A DNA stretch of 7,528 nucleotides, taken from the NCBI GenBank assembly GCA_023412845.1, contig JAEZRH010000070.1:1-7528 (forward strand), given 5' to 3'. Within the stretch, counting starts at the first letter, position 1, and each line of letters opens with the position of its first letter. This stretch comes from Bacillota bacterium (lineage in GTDB: Bacteria > Bacillota > Clostridia > Oscillospirales > Acutalibacteraceae). The notes beneath the pieces are model-generated. The model was not told the origin of the DNA. It saw only the letters and a program-made list of their open reading frames with translations, and searched no databases. A program made the translations under genes and the position numbers. Positions 1 through 4,989 of the stretch are shown here, piece after piece.

Positions 1-147
1 CGGGAGATCAAGCTGGTAGCCTATTTTTTTGCCGTCGTCCGGACAGATGCGGGCGTCGGACGACGCTTTGGAACAGGACGGGAGTATGCAGGCCGCGGCG
101 GCGAATACGGCGACGGCGAGAATCCTCTTTTTCATTTCAATACCCAT
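1..147 (-). CDS. Lipoprotein precursor, N-terminal part (cut by window edge)
   Basis: Only the first 49 codons are inside the window; the gene runs off the left edge. Reading from the ATG at 147 gives MGIEMKKRILAV..., then a hydrophobic alanine/valine-rich stretch and a lipobox LPSC, with the lipidated cysteine about 25 residues from this start. The mature part begins with a short Ser/Lys linker, as in Bacillota lipoproteins exported by Sec and anchored to the outer face of the membrane. Two in-frame ATGs are possible. The one at 147 lies 13 nt from the AGGAG at 161-165, the one at 135 lies 25 nt away, so 147 is preferred, although MKKR... at 135 makes the more classical signal peptide. Nothing visible defines the ligand or function. 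A sigma-A-like promoter lies just upstream, and the gene diverges from the S1-domain gene. Confidence 0.75.
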   Translation of the reverse strand, partial: MGIEMKKRILAVAVFAAAACILPSCSKASSDARICPDDGKKIGYQLDLP

Positions 148-197
148 ACGGAAATCTTTTCTCCTTTGAATGCGTTCTGAGTCACCACAATGAATCT

Positions 198-226
198 ATT
201 CTATAATAGAAACCAGAAGGAATCAA
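198..226 (-). promoter_or_regulatory. Sigma-A-type promoter of the lipoprotein gene
   Basis: Read on the minus strand, a -35 box TTGATT (226-221) is followed by a 17-nt spacer and a -10 box TAGAAT (203-198), four and five matches to the consensus hexamers. Transcription would start near 191 and leave a leader of about 45 nt containing the AAAGGAG at 167-161 before the ATG at 147. Both spacing and position fit. No other good pair was seen on this strand. Confidence 0.6.
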
Positions 227-349
227 GCGCAAAAAAAGACCCGAAATTCGAATAATTTCTTCCCGAAGTATTACCTTACGGCCGTATGCATATAGATGAA
301 TTGAAAATAAGGGAAGCACGAAGTCAGCAGGCGCGCACAAGCCGCACGG

Positions 350-416
350 TTTTCCCTCCGGCGGAACGGCAGGCTGCGCACCCCTCTGAATCCCTGGTTC
401 CCGCAAGGAGGGAAGA
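350..416 (+). promoter_or_regulatory. Leader hairpin that can sequester the ribosome binding site of the S1-domain gene
   Basis: Three stacked helices can form. Bases 350-359 pair with 407-416 (10 bp, one G-U), 361-367 pair with 397-404 (7 bp with one bulged C), and 370-373 pair with 393-396 (4 bp). The distal strand 407-412 (GGAGGG) is the Shine-Dalgarno sequence of the CDS that starts at 419, so the closed fold would hide it. The loop is about 19 nt. This suggests translational control, for example by the S1-domain product itself, by temperature or by a ligand. I do not recognise a known riboswitch consensus. The pairing is read directly from the bases; the regulatory role is inferred. Confidence 0.5.
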
Positions 417-418
417 AA

Positions 419-1354
419 ATGTCCGAATACTATCCGGAAGGATGGAATATCGACACTCAGGAAAACCGTGCGGCCATGCAGAATTTTTCATCGGTGAACG
501 ACGCCTGCCGCGACGGCAGGATTCTGGAGGGACGCGCCGTCGTTTGCGACAGCGCGCACAATCTTCTGGTGGACCTCGGCTGCATGAAGGGGATCATCCC
601 GCGTGAAGAAGGGGCGATCGGCATACGCGAAGGCACCGTGCGGGATATCGCAATCATTTCGCGGGTCAATCATCCGGTCTGTTTTCTGGTGACGGGATTT
701 GAAAAAAAGACGGACGGCAGCGTGGCCGCCCTGCTCTCGCGCAGGGCCGCACAGGAAAAATTCATGAAGGAATCCGTGGCCAGGCTGAAGCCCGGCGACA
801 TTTTGAACGCGCGCGTCACCCACCTGGAAAGCTTCGGAGCTTTTGCGGATATCGGGTGCGGCGTGGTCGCCCTTCTGCCGATCGACTCGATCTCCGTTTC
901 GCGCATCGACCATCCGCGGGAACGTTTTTCCGTAGGAATGGACATAAGGGCCGTGATAAAAGCCGTGACGAACGGCCGCGTGACCCTGAGCCACAAAGAG
1001 CTTTTGGGGACATGGGAAGAAAACGTCGCCATGTTCTCCGCCGGCGAAACCGTCGCCGGAATCGTCCGTTCCGTCGAACCGTACGGCATCTTTGTCGAGC
1101 TTTCGCCCAACCTTGCGGGCCTTGCGGAAACGAGAGACGACGTATACCCCGGCCAGCAGGCCAGCGTTTACATAAAAAGCATCCTACCCTCGCGAATGAA
1201 AGTAAAGCTCGTCATCATAGACACGTTCGACTGCACATATCGCCCCGCGCCGCCCAAGTATTTCTTCGCCGGCAGCCACATGGACCGTTTTGTCTACTCG
1301 CCGCCGGACAGTGAAAAAAAGATCGTCACGGACTTTGCGGCAAATCCGCCATAA
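419..1354 (+). CDS. Three-S1-domain RNA-binding protein (ribosomal protein S1-like)
   Basis: The 311-residue cytoplasmic protein has three S1 (OB-fold) RNA-binding modules. The first, about residues 34-110, is divergent (core ILEGRAVV, LLVDLG, KGIIP) and ends in the SRRAAQE motif typical of S1-family proteins. The second, about 124-196, is the most canonical (PGDILNARV, FGAFADIG, GVVALLP, GRVTLSHKE). The third, about 207-268, has the core AGETVAGIV, YGIFVEL, NLAGLAE. A Pro- and aromatic-rich tail of about 40 residues follows with no recognised domain. The protein is shorter than B. subtilis YpfD (about 380 residues) or E. coli S1 (six domains), so a general mRNA-binding or translation-associated role is likely, but a true ribosomal S1 role is unproven. 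The ATG at 419 is fixed by AAGGAGGG at 405-412 with a 6-nt spacer. The gene stands alone on this strand, with a foldable leader and a terminator directly downstream. Confidence 0.9.
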   Translation: MSEYYPEGWNIDTQENRAAMQNFSSVNDACRDGRILEGRAVVCDSAHNLLVDLGCMKGIIPREEGAIGIREGTVRDIAIISRVNHPVCFLVTGFEKKTDGSVAALLSRRAAQEKFMKESVARLKPGDILNARVTHLESFGAFADIGCGVVALLPIDSISVSRIDHPRERFSVGMDIRAVIKAVTNGRVTLSHKELLGTWEENVAMFSAGETVAGIVRSVEPYGIFVELSPNLAGLAETRDDVYPGQQASVYIKSILPSRMKVKLVIIDTFDCTYRPAPPKYFFAGSHMDRFVYSPPDSEKKIVTDFAANPP

Positions 1355-1374
1355 AAAAGACGGACACGGCAATG

Positions 1375-1409
1375 AGCGGATCCTCCCGACCAAGGGCGAT
1401 CCGCTTTTT
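1375..1409 (+). terminator. Intrinsic terminator of the S1-domain gene
   Basis: AGCGGATC (1375-1382) pairs with GATCCGCT (1398-1405), and an inner CCC/GGG (1385-1387 with 1394-1396) extends the stem. A run of five T (1405-1409) follows at once. It lies 20 nt past the S1-gene stop. The convergent TPR gene has its stop codon at 1411-1409, so the same hairpin is the first element downstream of that gene too. On the minus strand, however, no T-run follows the stem, so efficient termination is expected only on the plus strand. Confidence 0.75.
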
Positions 1410-2056
1410 CATGGTTTCCGGTCTTCGGGGAAGAGCTTTGAAAGCGCCAGGTCGACGGTGCTGCGAAAATCGCAGTTCCTCTTTTTTTCACCGGAAAGAT
1501 CTCTATAAGTGACGGGATGGTAGTAAAAATTCTTTTTCTGATGCAGAAGAAAATCGTGCGCTTCGCTTTCCTTTCCGAGGCGGACAAGCATAGCCGCGGC
1601 CGATACCGCATATGCCGCGTTGTAAGGCTCCAACCGGAAGGCCTGCATGTAACTGGACTCCGCCTCTTCATACCGCCGCTCTCCGCAGAGCGCGCCGGCA
1701 AGCTCCGAGAAAATCCCGGCCCTGACGCGGTCGGACAGACCGATGCGCAGGCCTTTTTCTTCCACGGTACCGGCCGGAAGGGCGTCCCACCCGGCCGAAC
1801 CGAGATACCCTTCCGCATACCGGATCAGCCGCCGTCCGTATTCGCCGCCGAGCCAGCTGCAGGCTTTCTCGCACAGGTAGAATTCCTGCGGGGTATGCGG
1901 TTCGGCGCAGAGGTCAAGCACCATGCGCAGGGCGTCCGCGTCGGACCCTGCCTGCTCCCTGCAGGCGGAGGCTTCGGCTTCCCGGCTCGGATCGTGCGGC
2001 ACCGGTTCTCCCAACAGGAAAAGGAGAGCCGCGGCAAGTTGCGCGTCATGCATCAT
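1409..2056 (-). CDS. TPR-like repeat protein co-transcribed with mcsAB
   Basis: The 215-residue, probably cytoplasmic, alpha-helical protein has at least one clear tetratricopeptide-like repeat at about residues 111-145 (pattern A-F-ELA-AL--ERRYEEAE--Y-QAFRLEPYNA) and a weaker second one at about 147-180 with a GKESEA turn. The N-terminal half is helical and alanine-rich without a recognised family. TPRs usually mediate protein-protein contacts, so it may be an adaptor for the upstream gene products; this is inferred. The start is MM at 2056: GGGAGGG inside the 3' end of mcsB lies 7 nt before it, and only 3 nt separate the mcsB stop from this ATG, so translation is probably coupled. In clostridial ctsR operons clpC usually follows mcsB; here this gene takes that place. 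Confidence 0.8.
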   Translation of the reverse strand: MMHDAQLAAALLFLLGEPVPHDPSREAEASACREQAGSDADALRMVLDLCAEPHTPQEFYLCEKACSWLGGEYGRRLIRYAEGYLGSAGWDALPAGTVEEKGLRIGLSDRVRAGIFSELAGALCGERRYEEAESSYMQAFRLEPYNAAYAVSAAAMLVRLGKESEAHDFLLHQKKNFYYHPVTYRDLSGEKKRNCDFRSTVDLALSKLFPEDRKP

Positions 2057-2059
2057 GTG

Positions 2060-3100
2060 TCAGCCCTCCCCATCCGCCGTCAGGGAAGCAAGCGCCTCAC
2101 GGACGACCGCGGCACGCGCGACGGCGTTCTCTTCCTTTGTCAGATTCCCGCCGCGTTCCAGCGACAGCGTCGCGGGCTGAACCTCCCGCATCAGGCGGTC
2201 CACCGCATCCAGACCCGCGCCGGAAACAAGCCGTGCGGCTATTCCCAGCCGCACGAGAGCAATGCGGTCGAGAAATCCGTCATAAGTCAGGCCTTCCGCC
2301 GTCTGCAACTCCCGGACAGCCTCTTTTACACTCAGCGCGGCAGACGGACCGTTCAGATATTCTTCGCGCGCCTCGCGTTCCTGGGATACGATCTGTTTTG
2401 CAATACCGCCCAGGTTTTCGACAGCATCCTGTTCGGACAGGCCCATCGTCATTCTGTTGATCAGGGAATAGACCCTCCCGCCGGCCGCCGGGTCGGGTTC
2501 CCTGACATTCTGCAGAGACATGCCGATGCGCAGCAGATTGGAAGAAAGCCTGGAAACCGCCCCGGAATCGGCGAGGGCCGGAAGATGAAGCAGAAAAGAA
2601 GCGATCATCCCCGTGCCCAGGTGTGCCGGATTCCGGGTCAGATATCCAAGACGCGGATCAAACGCGAAATGGAGGGATTTATCCAGCACCGTATCGAGCC
2701 AATCCGCCCTTTCAAACGCTTTCGGGAGATCGGACCCGGCGGAGAGCGCCCGGATGACGACATGGTTTTCGCCGTTTACCATAATGCTGCGGGAGGCGTC
2801 CCCGGAAACAAAAAGCCCGCGCCCTTCCCTTTCCGCGATAAAATCAGCGTCGACCAGTCCGCGTTCCACAAGGGAAACCGCCTCCGCGTCTCCCACCGTG
2901 TCCATCGCAAAAAACCGGAAGCCGTCGGCCTGCTCGGTATTTTTATCGGAAATCGCGGTGTGAACCTCTTTGAGCACATTGCGCCGTTCCCCGGCATCCA
3001 TAAGCGGGGGAAACGGAATGCCTCCAAGATTCCGCAGCAGGCTTATCACTCCGCACAGAATAACGTCCCGGTTTCCATCGATTAAAAAACGACTAGTCAT
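2060..3100 (-). CDS. mcsB: McsB-like ATP:guanido phosphotransferase homologue, probably catalytically dead
   Basis: The 346-residue protein aligns over nearly its full length with protein-arginine kinase McsB (about 360 residues). Family landmarks are DVILCGVISLLRN (12-24), SIMVNGENHVVI (105-116), LGYLTRNPAHLGTG (151-164), HLPAL (172-176), NRMTMGLSEQDAVENL (215-230) and VRLGI near 283-287. Active McsB phosphorylates arginines on misfolded proteins and CtsR, marking them for ClpCP. Here the usual SSRIRLARN reads CGVISLLRN, NEEDHIR reads NGENHVV, CPTN-GTG reads NPAHLGTG (no catalytic-site Cys), GLRAS reads GMIAS, the RG--GE loop (about 199-206) is not conserved, and the C-terminal RD--RA phosphoarginine pocket reads NAVARA. 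Kinase activity is therefore unlikely. The reading frame is intact and has no stop, which argues for a maintained pseudoenzyme instead of decay. The ATG at 3100 overlaps the mcsA stop by 8 nt and has GGAGGGG 7 nt upstream. The family comparison is from memory. Confidence 0.85.
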   Translation of the reverse strand: MTSRFLIDGNRDVILCGVISLLRNLGGIPFPPLMDAGERRNVLKEVHTAISDKNTEQADGFRFFAMDTVGDAEAVSLVERGLVDADFIAEREGRGLFVSGDASRSIMVNGENHVVIRALSAGSDLPKAFERADWLDTVLDKSLHFAFDPRLGYLTRNPAHLGTGMIASFLLHLPALADSGAVSRLSSNLLRIGMSLQNVREPDPAAGGRVYSLINRMTMGLSEQDAVENLGGIAKQIVSQEREAREEYLNGPSAALSVKEAVRELQTAEGLTYDGFLDRIALVRLGIAARLVSGAGLDAVDRLMREVQPATLSLERGGNLTKEENAVARAAVVREALASLTADGEG

Positions 3101-3536
3101 CGGAATGCCCCTCCGTTTTTCCGGAATTCCCGCGAGGATTTCGCACGGCGAGCCTTTCCGCCAACCGGACCTGCGGCAAATCGGCGCCGGGAGCCTTGCC
3201 GCTGTGCACGGCGCTGCCGTGGAGCTGACGAATGACCGGCGTCAGTTTTTGCTGAAATATATGGTAACACTCTGCACATCCAACCCGGCCGCTGCGTACA
3301 ATGTCGTTGAAAGACATTCCGCAGCATTTACAACGCAAAGTGTCGGAAGATCCGTTTTTATTTCTGAAGAATTCGTGGGAAATTTCTCCAAGTCTATACC
3401 ACAAATCGGTGAAGGGATTTCCGCAACCCAACTGCTGGGCACATTCGGCACAAAGCGCATATTCCGTCAGTTTGCCGTCTGCAATTGTCTTGACATAGGT
3501 CGAGGCGGGGTTCTTTCTGCATCTTTGACACAGCAT
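3093..3536 (-). CDS. mcsA: McsA-like zinc-finger protein lacking the UVR segment
   Basis: This is a 147-residue homologue of McsA, the zinc-binding activator of McsB. All four cysteine pairs are present: C3/C6, C29/C32, C69/C72 and C87/C90, the last in the family motif GRVGCAECY. The sequence after it (FQQKLTPVIRQLHGS, HSGKAPG) matches the McsA linker. Canonical McsA (about 180 residues) then carries a UVR motif (L-x-AI-x-E-x-FE-x-AA-x-LRD). Here the last 30 residues are Arg/Gly/Pro-rich and end in HSDD without that motif, and neither alternative frame of the same DNA encodes it. The start at 3536 has GGGAGG 7 nt upstream, and an extended -10 promoter lies about 40 nt upstream. It is the first gene of the mcsA-mcsB-TPR operon; no ctsR precedes it. 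Confidence 0.88.
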   Translation of the reverse strand: MLCQRCRKNPASTYVKTIADGKLTEYALCAECAQQLGCGNPFTDLWYRLGEISHEFFRNKNGSSDTLRCKCCGMSFNDIVRSGRVGCAECYHIFQQKLTPVIRQLHGSAVHSGKAPGADLPQVRLAERLAVRNPRGNSGKTEGHSDD

Positions 3537-3574
3537 TTTTCTACCTCCCGTACCGATTTTGTTCCTACGTTGCT

Positions 3575-3602
3575 ATTATACCATGATTTTGGCGGAAAAC
3601 AA
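3575..3602 (-). promoter_or_regulatory. Promoter of the mcsA-mcsB-TPR operon
   Basis: On the minus strand a perfect -10 hexamer TATAAT (3580-3575) is preceded by TGG, giving an extended -10 (TGgTATAAT). A weak -35, TTGTTT at 3602-3597, sits 16 nt upstream. Start would be near 3568, leaving a leader of about 31 nt with GGGAGG before the mcsA ATG. No CtsR-type operator (tandem GGTCAAA-like half sites) is seen around it, so heat-shock control by CtsR is not supported by the sequence. Confidence 0.65.
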
Positions 3603-3634
3603 AACGCGGATAATCACACTCAAGTTTCCGGCTT

Positions 3635-3653
3635 AAAACCTGTAACATGTTTT
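3635..3653. repeat. 19-bp imperfect dyad, operator-like
   Basis: The sequence AAAAC-c-TGT-a-ACA-t-GTTTT is symmetric about base 3644, with eight paired positions per arm except one mismatch. It lies in the divergent intergenic region, about 33 bp upstream of the mcsA -35 box and about 30 bp upstream of the ribosome binding site of the small cysteine-rich gene. Odd-centred palindromes of this size are typical of dimeric repressor sites. Which gene it would control, and by what protein, is unknown. Confidence 0.35.
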
Positions 3654-3701
3654 GTTCCATCGCAATATTATGTACTGTAATCCGAAAGGAGGAAAACAAT
3701 A

Positions 3702-3833
3702 ATGTGCAATAACAACTGTTTTGGTGGCGGCGGCTGCTCCTGGATCATCATCCTTATTATCATCTTATTGGTATGCTGCGGCGGCTTTGGCTGTAACGAT
3801 GGCTGCAACTGCAACAATAATTGTGGCTGCTAA
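3702..3833 (+). CDS. 43-residue cysteine-rich small membrane peptide (HCB protein 13-like)
   Basis: A very short gene encodes MCNNNCFGGGGCSW..., a hydrophobic Ile/Leu stretch at residues 14-24, then a Cys/Gly/Asn tail ending in NNNCGC. Ten of 43 residues are cysteine, at 2, 6, 12, 25, 26, 31, 35, 37, 41 and 43. The composition resembles clostridial peptides annotated as chorion class high-cysteine HCB protein 13, and loosely the YjcZ-type tiny sporulation peptides; the function of these is unknown. A single membrane span flanked by Cys-rich ends, perhaps metal-binding or disulfide-linked, is the simplest reading. AAAGGAGG at 3685-3692 lies 9 nt before the ATG, and a strong terminator follows 10 nt past the stop, so this is a complete single-gene unit. 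A TATTAT at 3666-3671 could be a -10 box, but no good -35 accompanies it; a sporulation sigma factor is possible. Confidence 0.8.
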   Translation: MCNNNCFGGGGCSWIIILIIILLVCCGGFGCNDGCNCNNNCGC

Positions 3834-3843
3834 AACTAAGAAA

Positions 3844-3875
3844 GGGCTGCGATCCGCTTCGCAGCCCCGTTCTTT
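3844..3875. terminator. Bidirectional intrinsic terminator
   Basis: GGGCTGCGA (3844-3852) pairs perfectly with TCGCAGCCC (3859-3867) around a six-base loop. On the plus strand the T-rich run CGTTCTTTTATTT follows and ends the small cysteine-rich gene. On the minus strand the stem is followed by TTTCTTAGTTTT, 7 nt past the stop of the TSCPD gene, so it likely ends that operon as well. Confidence 0.8.
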
Positions 3876-4147
3876 TATTTACCGGCATTCCCGGCAGCCT
3901 GCAGCTTCTGTGCCTGAAGCAGCGCCTGCGCCAGCTGATCGGGACAGGACGTGGATTTTGCCCCGCACCGGATGCCGCGAAATCTGCGGATAACTTCGTC
4001 CGCTTTCATCCCCTTCACGAGCGCACCCACGCCCTGCAGGTTTCCGCTGCAGCCCCCCGTGAATTGCACCGAACGGATCGTGTCCCCGTCCAGGTCGACA
4101 AGGATTTCACTGGAGCATGTGCCTTTTGTATGGTATTTGTATTGCAA
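3875..4147 (-). CDS. Small TSCPD-domain protein (TIGR03905-like), TTG start
   Basis: The 90-residue protein has the four conserved cysteines of this small family: GTCSSE (near residue 10), GGCSGN (near 32), IRCGAKS (near 60) and TSCPDQLA (near 67). The related TSCPD domain occurs at the C-terminus of some ribonucleotide reductases, where the cysteines are thought to bind metal; the free-standing protein has no known role. The start is taken as TTG at 4147. AAGGA (4160-4156) lies 8 nt upstream, and the product LQYKYHTKGTC matches the family's usual N-terminus. A longer in-frame ATG at 4240 would add 31 unrelated residues and run into the upstream permease gene. It lies 41 nt after the permease stop with no promoter visible between, so it is probably the last gene of the ABC operon, ended by the hairpin at 3844-3867. 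A functional link to the transporter is not implied. Confidence 0.85.
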   Translation of the reverse strand: MQYKYHTKGTCSSEILVDLDGDTIRSVQFTGGCSGNLQGVGALVKGMKADEVIRRFRGIRCGAKSTSCPDQLAQALLQAQKLQAAGNAGK

Positions 4148-4155
4148 AAAGAGTT

Positions 4156-4160
4156 TCCTT
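4156..4160 (-). promoter_or_regulatory. Ribosome binding site fixing the TTG start of the TSCPD gene
   Basis: AAGGA (within AAGAAGGAA, 4163-4155 on the minus strand) is 8 nt upstream of TTG at 4147. No comparable site precedes the ATG at 4240, and this placement gives the family-typical N-terminus. Confidence 0.65.
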
Positions 4161-4188
4161 CTTTCTGTATCGGGAAAAAATTGATTTG

Positions 4189-4989
4189 TCACTGCTTCAG
4201 AAGCTTTTCGGCAGTAAAAGAACGGGCGGTAAGCAGCCAAAGCGGAATATCGATCAGAATCACTGCGAGGGAAACGATCAGGAACGCTATGGCATTCAGC
4301 GTAAAAAGACCGGAAAACTGCCCGACGAACAACAGCACGATCGGCAGGACCAGATACCCGGAGGTCTGGATGGATTCATTGTAGCTCCTGCTCTTTGCAG
4401 AAACCAGAACCATGAACACGACCCCGAACACCGTGATCCCCGGCGCCAGCAAAAAAACGAGTACAAGCCAATTCCAGTTCAAAAAGAAAGGCAGGCCCAG
4501 CAGGATATCGCCGACCGATATGACGATGGAGAACGATAGGAAAGAAATGGCCGTTATTACCGCCGAAATGGAAATACATCCAAGGATCTTCGCCTTGAAA
4601 AGATTGCGTATGCCGAGGGGAGTAAGCAAAAGTGTAATCAGCGTTCCGCGCTCTTTTTCCCCCACGAAACTGCTGGCCGCGGAAACGCTGGAAGCCATCA
4701 GCGGGATCATCAGGAACAGCATGGGGCAAAGCGCATTTGTAAGCATGTAAAACGAGCTCTGGCGGAAGTTATAGTCTTTCGCCTCGCTTGGAAGGAGCTT
4801 GACGAGCTGGTCCATACCGTGGAACTGATTTGCCGGCGCCATGCAGACAATCAACAGAAACAGGACGGGAATACCGACGGCCAGGAGCAGCGGCACAATC
4901 AGCAGTGTGCTGCGGACCATGGGCACGTCCCACATTTCGCGGAAATCCTTCCGCACGACCGCCTTCTGCGCATCCGTGAACAGTTTCAT
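4189..4989 (-). CDS. ABC-2 type transporter permease
   Basis: The 266-residue integral membrane protein has about six hydrophobic segments (roughly residues 27-49, 83-106, 137-159, 172-197, 211-229 and 234-255) and a soluble extracytoplasmic stretch after the first. The sequence SSFVGEKERGTLITLLLTPL (107-126) is the hallmark of ABC-2/NatB-type permeases, where the E-x-G motif sits just before a membrane segment. It would form an exporter with the ATPase encoded directly upstream; the ATG at 4989 overlaps that gene's stop by 4 nt (ATGA), so translational coupling is expected. The substrate cannot be told: this family includes Na+, antimicrobial-peptide and lipid-related exporters. It is short for a NatB protein (about 400 residues), closer to the minimal six-span form. 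Confidence 0.88.
   Translation of the reverse strand: MKLFTDAQKAVVRKDFREMWDVPMVRSTLLIVPLLLAVGIPVLFLLIVCMAPANQFHGMDQLVKLLPSEAKDYNFRQSSFYMLTNALCPMLFLMIPLMASSVSAASSFVGEKERGTLITLLLTPLGIRNLFKAKILGCISISAVITAISFLSFSIVISVGDILLGLPFFLNWNWLVLVFLLAPGITVFGVVFMVLVSAKSRSYNESIQTSGYLVLPIVLLFVGQFSGLFTLNAIAFLIVSLAVILIDIPLWLLTARSFTAEKLLKQ

Noticed and set aside
271..296. Possible plus-strand promoter (TTACCT ... TATAGA) upstream of the S1 leader
   Set aside because: The spacer is only about 14 nt and the -35 is weak; a promoter must exist here but I cannot place it.
488..994. 168-codon minus-strand frame across the S1-domain gene
   Set aside because: Shadow frame: the plus-strand product has three S1 domains and a perfect ribosome binding site; this one is His/Arg-rich with no motif.
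1517..3085. Uninterrupted 522-codon plus-strand reading frame
   Set aside because: It lies antisense to the TPR gene and mcsB, which have recognisable families, ribosome binding sites and tight spacing. The translated product is Arg/Pro/Gln-rich without domains, as expected of a shadow frame in GC-rich DNA.
3490..3503. TTGACATAGGTCGA, resembling a -35 box or a CtsR half site
   Set aside because: It lies inside the mcsA coding sequence, has no paired half site and no downstream -10 at proper spacing leading to a gene.
3875..4240. Longer 121-residue form of the TSCPD protein starting at ATG 4240
   Set aside because: It would overlap the permease gene by about 50 nt and add residues foreign to the family; the TTG at 4147 has the ribosome binding site and the expected N-terminus.
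3721..4384. Plus-strand frames of 90 and 187 codons after the cysteine-rich peptide
   Set aside because: They run through the terminator hairpin and antisense to the TSCPD and permease genes, and have no ribosome binding site or recognisable domain.
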